A stretch of 19,382 bases of DNA from Megamonas hypermegale (GCA_002314325.1 DCFC01000040.1:81811-101192), one strand, 5' to 3'. Shown: positions 8,374 through 15,250, counted from the stretch's first letter. Notes: generated from the sequence alone by a model not told the origin. Program-made: numbers and translations.

Positions 8374-8389
8374 TTGTGCTTAGGCACAA
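8374..8389. promoter_or_regulatory. Palindromic operator of the isomerase-like gene
   Basis: TTGTGCTTAGGCACAA has perfect 6-base arms (TTGTGC/GCACAA) around TTAG and covers the predicted +1 of the plus-strand promoter. Compared with the site at 8087-8102, both have TTGTGCT in the left arm and GCACA in the right arm. It probably blocks RNA polymerase when bound. Confidence 0.7.
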
Positions 8390-8438
8390 AGATAAAAAGC
8401 AAACAATTAATCATGTATATAAAAAAGGAGAGTTCATC

Positions 8439-9926
8439 ATGTTCACTAATATTCCTGAAGTAAAATGCGGTATTATTTCCGTAAGCCGCGACTGCTTTAT
8501 CATTTCCCTTTCCGAAAACCGCCGCAAGGCTATCGTTGACGCATACAGCGCCAAATACGGCTCCATCTATGAAGCAAAAACAACGGTGGAAAACGAAACG
8601 GATATGCTCAAAGCTGTAGAAGAAGTTAAAAACGCCGGCTGCAACGCACTCGTTGTATTCCTCGGCAACTTCGGTCCGGAAACGCCGGAAACATTAATTG
8701 CGCAGAAATTTGACGGCCCTGTAATGTATGTGGCTGCCGCTGAAGAAACGGGCAAAGACTTAATCAACGGCCGCGGCGATGCTTACTGCGGCATGCTCAA
8801 CTGCTCTTACAATCTCGGTCTCAGAAAAATCAAAGCATTCATCCCTGAATATCCGGTAGGCACAGCTGACGAAATCGCTGATATGATTAATGAATTCCAG
8901 CCGGTTGCCCGCGCTTTAATCGGTCTTGCCGGTCTTAAAATCATCACTTTCGGTCCGCGTCCGCAGGACTTCTTCGCTTGCAACGCTCCTATTAAACCGC
9001 TTTACGATATCGGTGTAGAAGTAGAAGAAAACTCCGAACTCGACCTGCTCGTTTCCTATAAAGAACATGCTGACGACCCGCGCATTGACGACGTTGTAAA
9101 AGACATGGCGGCAGAAATGGGCGCAGCAAATCCGTATCCTGATTTATTAAGACGCATGGCGCAGTACGAACTGACACTGCTCGACTGGGCGGAAAAACAC
9201 AAAGGCGCACGCAAATACGTAGCATTTGCCAATAAATGCTGGCCGGCATTCCCGTCCCAGTTCGGTTTTGAACCGTGCTATGTAAACAGCCGTCTTGTAT
9301 CCCGCGGCATTCCTGTTGCCTGCGAAGTTGATATCTACGGCGCACTGAGCGAATATATCGGCACTTGCGTAAGCGGCGACGCTGTTACTCTGCTCGACAT
9401 CAACAACTCCGTACCGAAAGATTTGTTTGAAGAAGACATTGCTCCGAAATACAGCCAGTATACGCTTAAAGATACATTCATGGGCTTCCACTGCGGCAAT
9501 ACGCCGATGTGCAAACTCGCCAAAGGCGCAATCAAATATCAGCTCATTCAGAACCGTCTGCTGGAAAACGGCGGCACGCCTGATATCACCCGCGGCACAC
9601 TCGAAGGCGATATTGCTCCGGGTCAAATCACATTCTACCGTTTGCAGAGCAATGCAGCCGGTCAGCTCCGCTCCTACATCGCACAGGGTGAAGTTCTGCC
9701 GGTAGCAACCCGTTCCTTCGGCGGCATCGGTATTTTCGCCATTCCGGAAATGGGCCGTTTCTATCGCCACGTACTCATTGAAAAGCAGTATCCGCATCAC
9801 GGCGCAGTAGTATTCGGTCATTACGGCAAAGCTTTATTCGATATCTTCAAATTCCTCGGCGTGGAAGATGTTGCTTTCAATCAGCCGAAAACAATGATGT
9901 ATCCGACGGAAAACCCTTTCGCTTAA
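8439..9926 (+). CDS. L-fucose/arabinose-isomerase-fold protein, candidate pentose isomerase
   Basis: This 495-residue protein belongs to the FucI/AraA-like aldose isomerase superfamily. The AAAAAAGGAG site fixes the ATG at 8439; an earlier in-frame GTG at 8376 lies inside the operator and is rejected. Likely metal ligands are E296 in ACEVDIYGAL and D320 in LLDINN, 24 residues apart, the same distance as E337 and D361 that I recall for E. coli FucI. The third ligand is probably one of the histidines near the end (PHHG at 452-455 or GHYG at 460-463). It is divergent from xylulokinase and shares its operator type, and no classical XylA is seen, so D-xylose to D-xylulose conversion is plausible. 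L-fucose, D-arabinose, L-arabinose or D-lyxose isomerase activity remains possible. Confidence 0.85.
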   Translation: MFTNIPEVKCGIISVSRDCFIISLSENRRKAIVDAYSAKYGSIYEAKTTVENETDMLKAVEEVKNAGCNALVVFLGNFGPETPETLIAQKFDGPVMYVAAAEETGKDLINGRGDAYCGMLNCSYNLGLRKIKAFIPEYPVGTADEIADMINEFQPVARALIGLAGLKIITFGPRPQDFFACNAPIKPLYDIGVEVEENSELDLLVSYKEHADDPRIDDVVKDMAAEMGAANPYPDLLRRMAQYELTLLDWAEKHKGARKYVAFANKCWPAFPSQFGFEPCYVNSRLVSRGIPVACEVDIYGALSEYIGTCVSGDAVTLLDINNSVPKDLFEEDIAPKYSQYTLKDTFMGFHCGNTPMCKLAKGAIKYQLIQNRLLENGGTPDITRGTLEGDIAPGQITFYRLQSNAAGQLRSYIAQGEVLPVATRSFGGIGIFAIPEMGRFYRHVLIEKQYPHHGAVVFGHYGKALFDIFKFLGVEDVAFNQPKTMMYPTENPFA

Positions 9927-9939
9927 TTTGATATAAACA

Positions 9940-9969
9940 AAGAGTGCCCTGCGGGGCACTCTCGCTTTT
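9940..9969 (+). terminator. Intrinsic terminator after the isomerase-like gene
   Basis: AGAGTGCCC and GGGCACTCT form a GC-rich 9-base stem with a short loop (TGCG), followed by CGCTTTT. It separates the isomerase-like gene from the next plus-strand gene, so the latter depends on readthrough or on a promoter I could not identify. Confidence 0.85.
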
Positions 9970-9991
9970 AAAATCAATAAGGGGGATTATT

Positions 9992-10558
9992 ATGATTATC
10001 ACCATTGGCCGTCAATACGGCGCAGGCGGACGCGAAGTGGCTGAAAAACTGGCAAAAGAGCTGCAAATTCCGCTTTATGACAGAAAACTCGTCGCTTTTA
10101 TTTCCGCTCATCTGGAAAAAGGCGTAAGTCTGGATGAACTCGATTTAACATATGAAAATCTGTACGGCAGTGTATCTCCGTATGAAACGATGTTCGGCGA
10201 TTTGAACGTTGAAGACGACAATTATCTGTTCACACCGCAGTCCAAAGCGATTAAAGCATTGGCTCAGAAAGGCTCCGGTATTTTCATCGGCCGCTGTACC
10301 AATTTCATTCTGAGAGATTTTGACAACGCTTACCATTTCTTCATAGCGGCAGACGACGCATACCGCCAGCTGCGTGGCGATAAGGTTTATCACAAATCGC
10401 TGAAAGAACTGAAAAAAGAAGATGCTAAACGCGCTTCTTATTACAATTACTATACAGGTCAGAACTGGGGCGACCCGGTCGATTATGATATGATTATCAA
10501 CACCGGTAAATGCGGCATAGATAAGGCTGTAAAGATTATTTGCGACTATATAAAATAA
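9992..10558 (+). CDS. Cytidylate kinase-like family protein
   Basis: This 188-residue P-loop protein opens MIITIGRQYGAGGREVAEKL; the nucleotide-binding loop is GRQYGAGG (6-13). The later GIFIGRC and the helical end fit the cytidylate-kinase-like family, a group of short NMP-kinase-like proteins distinct from the true Cmk and of unproven substrate. AAGGGGG before the ATG at 9992 decides the start; an upstream in-frame GTG lies inside the terminator hairpin and is rejected. It follows the isomerase-like gene by 65 bases across a terminator, so it is probably not part of the sugar operon. Confidence 0.88.
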   Translation: MIITIGRQYGAGGREVAEKLAKELQIPLYDRKLVAFISAHLEKGVSLDELDLTYENLYGSVSPYETMFGDLNVEDDNYLFTPQSKAIKALAQKGSGIFIGRCTNFILRDFDNAYHFFIAADDAYRQLRGDKVYHKSLKELKKEDAKRASYYNYYTGQNWGDPVDYDMIINTGKCGIDKAVKIICDYIK

Positions 10559-10600
10559 ATTAATCAACAACTTCTTTCTTAAATACAACATTATCTTATC

Positions 10601-10650
10601 AAACAGAAAAAGGATGTAGCATTTTATTTTGCTACATCCTTTTTCTGTTT
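10601..10650 (+). terminator. Strong intrinsic terminator after the cytidylate-kinase-like gene
   Basis: A perfect 21-base stem (AAACAGAAAAAGGATGTAGCA at 10601-10621, partner at 10630-10650) with an 8-base loop TTTTATTT is followed by ATCAATTTTTT. The A-rich and T-rich sides allow use in both directions. Confidence 0.88.
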
Positions 10651-10701
10651 ATCAATTTTTTGGGAGGTTACGAAATTAAGTTTAAAGAAAGTGCCGGTTC
10701 A

Positions 10702-10752
10702 GCGCAATATAAGATAAAAAGTATTATTTCCTAATTTATTCTTATATTGCGC
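10702..10752. repeat. Inverted repeat next to the structured element
   Basis: GCGCAATATAAG (10702-10713) is the exact inverted repeat of CTTATATTGCGC (10741-10752), with a 27-base AT-rich loop. It abuts the large hairpin element that begins at 10755 and may be part of it. There is no gene on either strand here. Confidence 0.6.
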
Positions 10753-10754
10753 CG

Positions 10755-11195
10755 GGCAATTTTTCTTTGAGGGCAAAGAAAAATTGCCGAAAAATCACCT
10801 TACGGCATAAGATATCTCTAAGTGCTAAAGCACCAAGAGCTATCTTAAAACCCTTTGGTTCGTGCCCTGCTAAGAGATTTTCTTTTTAATAGCTAAAGCT
10901 ACCGTGAAAATCTCTGATATGGATTAAAGTTTTAGCATGACTGGCAGATTACAGTGTAAATAGCTCAATTTAAGTTCTTGCTGGAATTAGAAGGCACGAA
11001 CCAAATTCCAAACGTTTCGAGCTATTTTACCGCCTGTATTTAAAGAAGCGCTACGAAGGCTTGCCCAGTGCAGCGATAGCGAAACATTAAAAGGAGTTTT
11101 TTATAGGCTCTTATTACTTTAGTAATTAGAGCCTGTTATACCTTTAGGTGATTTTTGGTTCGTTTTTCTTTTGACCTTTCAAAAGAAAAATGAAC
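10755..11195. repeat. 441-base non-coding element of stacked hairpins with imperfect terminal inverted repeats
   Basis: It fills the space between the convergent cytidylate-kinase-like and cobO genes. The left end is a hairpin of 15 perfect pairs (10755-10769 with 10774-10788) followed by AAAAATCACCT (10790-10800). The right end mirrors it: AGGTGATTTTT (11146-11156), then a 17-base hairpin with one mismatch (11158-11174 with 11179-11195). Inside are stems at 10809-10814/10841-10846 with inner pairs, 10873-10882/10906-10915, 10956-10966/11019-11030, 11049-11053/11077-11081 and 11105-11118/11121-11134. A 13-base match (10854-10866 with 10993-11005) crosses one stem. There is no open reading frame. 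It could be a MITE-like mobile element or a large structured RNA; neither is proven. Confidence 0.6.
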
Positions 11196-11198
11196 ATA

Positions 11199-11744
11199 CT
11201 AAAATTCAATGCCTTTTTGTGCTTTTATGCCTTGCTGGAACGGATGTTTTATTTCCGTCATCTCCGTTACCAAATCGGCGCAGTCGATTAATTCGTTTTT
11301 GGCGTTTCTGCCTGTCAGCACGAGATGGAGCGGAGCGGGTTTTTCGTTGATTAAATCTAATACACTTTCCAGCGGAATTAAACCGAAATCGACGGCGTAA
11401 TTGATTTCATCGAGGATAATCATGTCCCATTTGCCGCTTTGCATGGCTTCTTTTGCTTCATTAAGAGTATTTTGCGCTGCTTCCTGATGTTTTTTCACGT
11501 CGGTATTGCCGCGGCGAGTGAAACCTTCGCCGCACTGTTTGACGATTATATCCGGCGAAAATTTCTCCAGCGCTTTCAGTTCGCCGTATTTCCAGCCGCC
11601 CTTGATAAATTGCAGTATGAGAATTTTTAATCCTTCGCCCCAGGCGCGCAGTGCAAGTCCGAGCGCCGCGGTCGTTTTTCCCTTGCCGTTTCCGGTATGG
11701 ACGATGACAAGGCCGTGAACGTAATCAGTATTTTGCTTTTGCAT
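11199..11744 (-). CDS. cobO: Cob(I)yrinic acid a,c-diamide adenosyltransferase
   Basis: This 181-residue ATP-binding protein of the CobO/BtuR family transfers the adenosyl group of ATP to the cobalt of corrinoids. The Walker A loop is GNGKGKTT (18-25) and the Walker B strand is MIILDE (108-113), followed by INYAVDFGLI, typical of the family. The end HPFQQGIKAQKGIEF is also a family hallmark. AAGGA sits 6 bases before the ATG. It lies 108 bases after cbiB on the same strand, so the two likely form a cobalamin synthesis or salvage unit; the gap holds a dispersed repeat. No cobalamin riboswitch is visible upstream. Confidence 0.95.
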   Translation of the reverse strand: MQKQNTDYVHGLVIVHTGNGKGKTTAALGLALRAWGEGLKILILQFIKGGWKYGELKALEKFSPDIIVKQCGEGFTRRGNTDVKKHQEAAQNTLNEAKEAMQSGKWDMIILDEINYAVDFGLIPLESVLDLINEKPAPLHLVLTGRNAKNELIDCADLVTEMTEIKHPFQQGIKAQKGIEF

Positions 11745-11781
11745 AAAAAATCCTTTCCGTGAAAATTAAATTAGAGTTATT

Positions 11782-11850
11782 TGCTGTGCCAGTTTATTTT
11801 CCAAACTATTATACTACTGGCTATAAGCTCAATGTTTTGCCAGTATAGCA
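11782..11850 (-). repeat. Dispersed intergenic repeat, copy A
   Basis: This 69-base segment between cbiB and cobO has mirrored ends TGCTGTGC (11782-11789) and GTATAGCA (11843-11850), and an internal CTGGC/GCCAG inverted repeat (11817-11821 and 11839-11843). Positions 11803-11853 match the reverse complement of 19332-19382 at 42 of 51 bases. The repeat abuts the cbiB stop codon. It resembles a small palindromic or MITE-like intergenic repeat. Confidence 0.65.
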
Positions 11851-11852
11851 GG

Positions 11853-12836
11853 TCAAAGATAGATTTCAATATATTTGGCGATAATAATCGGTACAACTGA
11901 GCAGATAACGACAAAAAATATGGATACGCCGTACATCATTTTGATAGTCTGCATAATATGCACCGGTTTTAATTCCTGTGTATCATCGCCCATATAAGCG
12001 CGGAACGACTGCCTGCCGAAATAATAATTTATGCCGCCGAGACGGATATTGAGTGCTCCGGCCACGGTGGCTTCGGAATAACCGCCGTTGGGGCTGGGAT
12101 GTTTTTTGGCATCGCGCAGCATCATTTTCAGTGCATTTTTATAATCAAAGCGCTGAAAAAACGCCGTAATTACCAGTAAAATACCGGTGATACGCGCCGG
12201 AATAAAATTCAGCACATCGTCCACGCGGGCAGCCGTTCTGCCGAAATACAGATATTTGTCGTTTTTGTAGCCGAGCATGGCGTCCATCGTGTTGGCGGCG
12301 CGGTACAGTACGGCCAGCGGCAGTCCGCCGATAAAAAAGAAGAACAGCGGTGATATTATGCCGTCCACTGTATTTTCTGCCACCGTTTCCACTGCTGCGC
12401 GGGTGATGTCTTTTTCGTTCATGCGGTTTACATCGCGGCTTACGATATAATTCACTTTTATGCGGGCAGCGTCTATATTATTTTGAATGAGTTCATCGTA
12501 AATTTCTCTGCCGGCCTTTTCCAGTGATTTCGGCGAAATCATAAAGCTCAAAATAACGGCCTGAATGATAACATTGAGCCATACAGGCACATGCAGCCAG
12601 TTCATGGCAGCGATTAAATAATGCGCTGCGGCATAGCAGATACCGAGCATTACGGCAACGAGAATAAAGCCGCAGACGAGTTTTGTCGGTTCGGAGCTGT
12701 CGTCTTTGCGCAGTAGTCTGTCCAGAAAATCAATTAATTTTCCCATCAAAGCAACAGGGTGATATTTGGTGTAGGGGTCGCCGATTATGCTGTCGATAGC
12801 GAAAGCCAAAAGGGCGATAAAAGCAGTTTCTACCAT
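11853..12836 (-). CDS. cbiB: Adenosylcobinamide-phosphate synthase CbiB/CobD
   Basis: This membrane protein of 327 residues attaches the aminopropanol (or its phosphate) side chain to adenosylcobyric acid in cobalamin synthesis. It opens with a hydrophobic helix and the family motif GDPYTKYHPVALMG (19-32). ENTVDGIISPLFFFFIGG, LYRAANTMDAMLGYK and HPSPNGGYSEATVAGAL are diagnostic, with several membrane helices between. Three starts are close together (TTG 12845, ATG 12842, ATG 12836). I chose 12836 because GTGAG lies 9 bases upstream, while the others are too close to it; the ribosome site is weak, so 12842 is possible. It is divergent from the asparaginase gene and precedes cobO. Confidence 0.93.
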   Translation of the reverse strand: MVETAFIALLAFAIDSIIGDPYTKYHPVALMGKLIDFLDRLLRKDDSSEPTKLVCGFILVAVMLGICYAAAHYLIAAMNWLHVPVWLNVIIQAVILSFMISPKSLEKAGREIYDELIQNNIDAARIKVNYIVSRDVNRMNEKDITRAAVETVAENTVDGIISPLFFFFIGGLPLAVLYRAANTMDAMLGYKNDKYLYFGRTAARVDDVLNFIPARITGILLVITAFFQRFDYKNALKMMLRDAKKHPSPNGGYSEATVAGALNIRLGGINYYFGRQSFRAYMGDDTQELKPVHIMQTIKMMYGVSIFFVVICSVVPIIIAKYIEIYL

Positions 12837-12953
12837 ATTCATCAACTCACAATTCAGATTTTGTCTTTATTAATTATAAAAGTTGTATTGTTTAAAAGCA
12901 ATAAAAGCTATAAAAAAACAGACGGCTATGGTATGATAAAAATATAAAGTTTT

Positions 12954-12969
12954 ATACTTCTTTAAGTAT
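12954..12969. promoter_or_regulatory. Small palindrome upstream of the asparaginase gene
   Basis: ATACTT and AAGTAT flank CTTT, 44 bases before the asparaginase start, in the intergenic region shared with divergent cbiB. It could be an operator or a leader hairpin. The surrounding region is very AT-rich, so chance is possible. Confidence 0.25.
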
Positions 12970-13012
12970 CAACTAGTACAATAAATATAAATACTATTAT
13001 TGAGGTGAAATA

Positions 13013-14008
13013 ATGAGCGTAGAATTATTGCATTATACACGCGGAAAATACGTGGAAAATATTCACAGAGGCGACGCCGTTTGTGTCTCGGTGGACGGAA
13101 ATATTATAGGCAGCGTCGGCAATGCGCATTTGCCGATGTTCTGGCGCAGCGCCGCCAAACCGTTCCAGCTGTTGCAGTTCGTAAAAATGGGCGGCGTGGA
13201 AAAATACAATCTGACGCAGGCGGAACTGGCAATCCTTGCTTCGTCGCACAGCGGTGAAAATATTCATGTGGAAACAGTTACGTCCATACTGCACAAACTG
13301 GGACTTACACCGGATGTTTTAAACTGCGGTTCGGCCCGTCCGATGAGCGGCAAGGCGTTTAAAGAGCTGGTAAAACAGAATTTAAAACCGTCGGCTCTGC
13401 ACAATCCGTGCTCCGGCAAGCATTCCGGCATTATCGCCCTTTGTCAGCTGCTCGATATTCCGATTGCGGATTATATCAAACCGGACCATCCGGCGCAGAA
13501 AATCATCCATAAAATAGTGGCAATGTCCGCCGGTATCAGCGAAGATGAGCTGGATATCGGTATTGACGGCTGCGGCGTGCCGGTGTTTTATCTGCCGCTG
13601 GATAAAATGGCGTATGCGTATGCCCGCCTGATGAATGCGGAAGAGGGCAACTGGGGTGAATACACTGAAGCGGCCGTAAAAATCCGTGATGCCATGTGCC
13701 AAAATCCGCTGCTCGTTTCTGGAACAGGCAGAATAGACAAAGCCGTAACGGAACTTACAGGCGGCAGAGTGCTGGCAAAAATCGGCGCCGATGCAGTGTA
13801 CTGTCTGGCTTCGCGTGAAAAGAAAGCCGGTATCGCCTTTAAAATCGAGGACGGCAGTTATGCAGCCGTGACACCGGCCGTTATTGCCATGCTCAAGCAT
13901 TTCAATTTTATTACAGAAGCAGAACATGCAGAATTATTGAAAATGTATCCGCCGGTACTTAAAAATCACCGCGGCGACATTATCGGCACGATTGAAGCTG
14001 TATTTTAA
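13013..14008 (+). CDS. Class 3 (ReAV-type, PF06089) L-asparaginase
   Basis: This 331-residue enzyme is predicted to hydrolyse L-asparagine to aspartate and ammonia. It belongs to the family of the inducible thermolabile Rhizobium etli enzyme, unrelated to the E. coli AnsA/AnsB and plant types. Counterparts of the active-site residues I recall for that enzyme are visible: Ser-Lys pair S46/K49 (FWRSAAKPF), S78 in ASSHSGE, zinc-site residues C133 and K136 (NPCSGKHSG) and C187 (GIDGCGVP). K256 in KIGAD may be the second lysine. No signal peptide is seen, so it is cytoplasmic. GAGGTGA precedes the ATG by a good distance. It stands alone between divergent cbiB and its own terminator. Confidence 0.92.
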   Translation: MSVELLHYTRGKYVENIHRGDAVCVSVDGNIIGSVGNAHLPMFWRSAAKPFQLLQFVKMGGVEKYNLTQAELAILASSHSGENIHVETVTSILHKLGLTPDVLNCGSARPMSGKAFKELVKQNLKPSALHNPCSGKHSGIIALCQLLDIPIADYIKPDHPAQKIIHKIVAMSAGISEDELDIGIDGCGVPVFYLPLDKMAYAYARLMNAEEGNWGEYTEAAVKIRDAMCQNPLLVSGTGRIDKAVTELTGGRVLAKIGADAVYCLASREKKAGIAFKIEDGSYAAVTPAVIAMLKHFNFITEAEHAELLKMYPPVLKNHRGDIIGTIEAVF

Positions 14009-14032
14009 AAGCCGTATTTTAAGCTTGATGAA

Positions 14033-14100
14033 AAACTGCTGTTCTTAAATATTAGCTGATAAAGCTTCAAGCCCTTATAAAATAAAGACAGCAGTTTATT
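14033..14100 (+). terminator. Probable terminator after the asparaginase gene
   Basis: AAACTGCTGT (14033-14042) and ACAGCAGTTT (14088-14097) are exact complements, followed by ATTTT. The 45-base loop holds further short inverted words (AAGCTT, GCTTGA/TCAAGC). The long loop makes it less typical than the other terminators here. Confidence 0.55.
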
Positions 14101-14182
14101 TTCAAGCGAAATTTTGTAGGACTGACAGTATCATTTTTCGCTCCGTCAGTATCAGTTAAGGGTGCTTTTTTTATAAATATTA

Positions 14183-14211
14183 TTGAATTTGTAAAAAAGC
14201 TATATTATTAT
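14183..14211 (+). promoter_or_regulatory. Probable promoter of the AT-hook gene
   Basis: A -35 box TTGAAT (14183-14188), a 17-base spacer and a -10 box TATTAT (14206-14211) lie 36 bases before the start codon. A perfect TATAAT also occurs at 14215-14220 but lacks a partner. The AT-rich setting makes the exact choice uncertain. Confidence 0.5.
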
Positions 14212-14247
14212 AAATATAATACTACATATGAAAGGGGAGACTTCGGG

Positions 14248-15192
14248 ATGGCAGGAAAAGTATTTACTGACGAAGAAAAAGAATTGCTGAGCAAAAATCC
14301 GTATGTAGAATCGGTGGAGCCTACAAGAATAATTTATACCGATGAATTTAAAATTTATTATGTAAAAAATTATCTGGAAGGAAAAAAACCGACGGAAATT
14401 TTTATTTCAGCAGGTTTTGACCCGGGCGTTTTGGGCAATAAACGCATAGAAAGAGCCTCTGCTAGATGGAGAAAACTGTATGCAGACGGCCAATTAAATA
14501 TCAATGGTGAGGAAAAAATGGAACAGACAGATATGGAAAACAAATCAGAAAATAAACCGGAAAAAAAACGCAGAGGTCGCCCGCGCAAAAATCCGGCAGT
14601 AGCTGAAGAAGCTAAAACGGAAGAAAATATGGTGGCAGAAGAAAAAGCCGAATATACAGCGCCGAAAAAACGCCGCGGCCGTCCGCGCAAAAATCCGCCG
14701 GCTGAAACTGCGGAAACAACGGAAGAAACAACCGTAAAAAAACCGCGCAAACGCGTAAATAAAATCGCCGCTATGGCACAGAGCATAAAAACGGCTGAGC
14801 AGAAAGCAGCCGAAGCGGAAAATACGGCAGATAACCAGCCGAAAGAAGAAAAACAGCCGCAGCAGGCAAAACCGGCTAAAAGAAGAGGCCGCCCGCGCAA
14901 AAATACGGCGGAAGCTCCGGCAAAAGCGGAAAATACCGCACCGAAAAAACGCCGCGGCCGTCCGCGCAAAAACGCCCAGCCTGTTGCTTCAACCGTAACT
15001 GAAGAAGTAAAAAGCGCTCCGGTTCAGGTGGAAAAACCGGCTGAACCAATCGTACCGGTTATGCCGAAAGAGCAGGAAGCGGAAATCAACGAAAGACCGA
15101 TAACGGCGCTCGTTAAAGCCATCAACCGCCTTACAAGACAGGTGGACTCGCTCAAACGTCTGGTGGCAGGTAAGAAAAAAGTTAATTATTAA
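14248..15192 (+). CDS. Transposase-like HTH fused to four AT-hooks, putative nucleoid or regulatory DNA-binding protein
   Basis: This 314-residue protein has three parts. Residues 1-80 (with YTDEFKIYYVKNYLEGKKPT and FISAGFDPGVLG) resemble the helix-turn-helix found at the start of IS3-type transposase subunits and some Firmicutes HTH proteins. Residues 100-245 are Lys/Ala/Glu-rich and disordered-looking, with four AT-hooks of the form RRGRPRKN centred on G110, G144, G214 and G237, plus a degenerate KKPRKRVNK at 164-172. Residues 280-314 form an amphipathic helix (ITALVKAINRLTRQVDSLKR), perhaps a coiled coil. AT-hooks bind the minor groove of AT-rich DNA. GGGGAG before the ATG supports the start. 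It sits alone between terminators. No transposase catalytic domain or IS ends are present, so a domesticated HTH is likelier than a broken element. Confidence 0.82.
   Translation: MAGKVFTDEEKELLSKNPYVESVEPTRIIYTDEFKIYYVKNYLEGKKPTEIFISAGFDPGVLGNKRIERASARWRKLYADGQLNINGEEKMEQTDMENKSENKPEKKRRGRPRKNPAVAEEAKTEENMVAEEKAEYTAPKKRRGRPRKNPPAETAETTEETTVKKPRKRVNKIAAMAQSIKTAEQKAAEAENTADNQPKEEKQPQQAKPAKRRGRPRKNTAEAPAKAENTAPKKRRGRPRKNAQPVASTVTEEVKSAPVQVEKPAEPIVPVMPKEQEAEINERPITALVKAINRLTRQVDSLKRLVAGKKKVNY
14662..14972 (+). repeat. Exact 32-base direct repeat encoding two AT-hooks
   Basis: Positions 14662-14693 and 14941-14972 are identical over 32 bases and encode PKKRRGRPRK in the same frame. The other two hooks (near 14566-14592 and 14878-14904) encode the same core with different codons such as AGAGGTCGC and AGAGGCCGC. 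The pattern points to duplication or gene conversion of a hook module. Confidence 0.8.
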
Positions 15193-15200
15193 TTAAACTA

Positions 15201-15246
15201 AAAAGGATTATAGCAATGTGAACAATCATCTTGCTATAATCCTTTT
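15201..15246. terminator. Bidirectional terminator between convergent genes
   Basis: AAAAGGATTATAGCAA (15201-15216) pairs perfectly with TTGCTATAATCCTTTT (15231-15246), with a 14-base loop. Both sides end in A/T runs, so it can serve the AT-hook gene on the plus strand and the phytase-like gene on the minus strand. Confidence 0.88.
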
Positions 15247-15250
15247 ATTT

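Noticed and set aside
8376..8438. Longer N-terminus for the isomerase-like protein from a GTG
   Set aside because: That GTG lies inside the operator near the transcription start, and a strong ribosome site precedes the ATG at 8439.
9147..9821. 224-residue minus-strand reading frame opposite the isomerase-like gene
   Set aside because: It is a shadow of a well-supported gene, without recognisable domains or a ribosome site.
10755..11195. Cobalamin riboswitch near the cbiB/cobO genes
   Set aside because: The structured region lies downstream of cobO, not upstream of either gene, and no B12-box is recognisable. The region upstream of cbiB (12837-13012) is short, AT-rich and without such a fold.
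14370..14969. 199-residue minus-strand frame rich in Arg, Phe and Ser
   Set aside because: Its repeated RGRPRRF motifs are the reverse-strand image of the near-palindromic AT-hook codons.
14662..14972. Spaced exact repeats suggesting a CRISPR array
   Set aside because: Only two exact copies exist, 279 bases apart, both in frame and encoding AT-hooks inside a long gene.
14248..15192. Broken IS3 transposase gene
   Set aside because: The frame is intact, has no catalytic rve domain, inverted ends or second ORF, and continues into an organised hook region.
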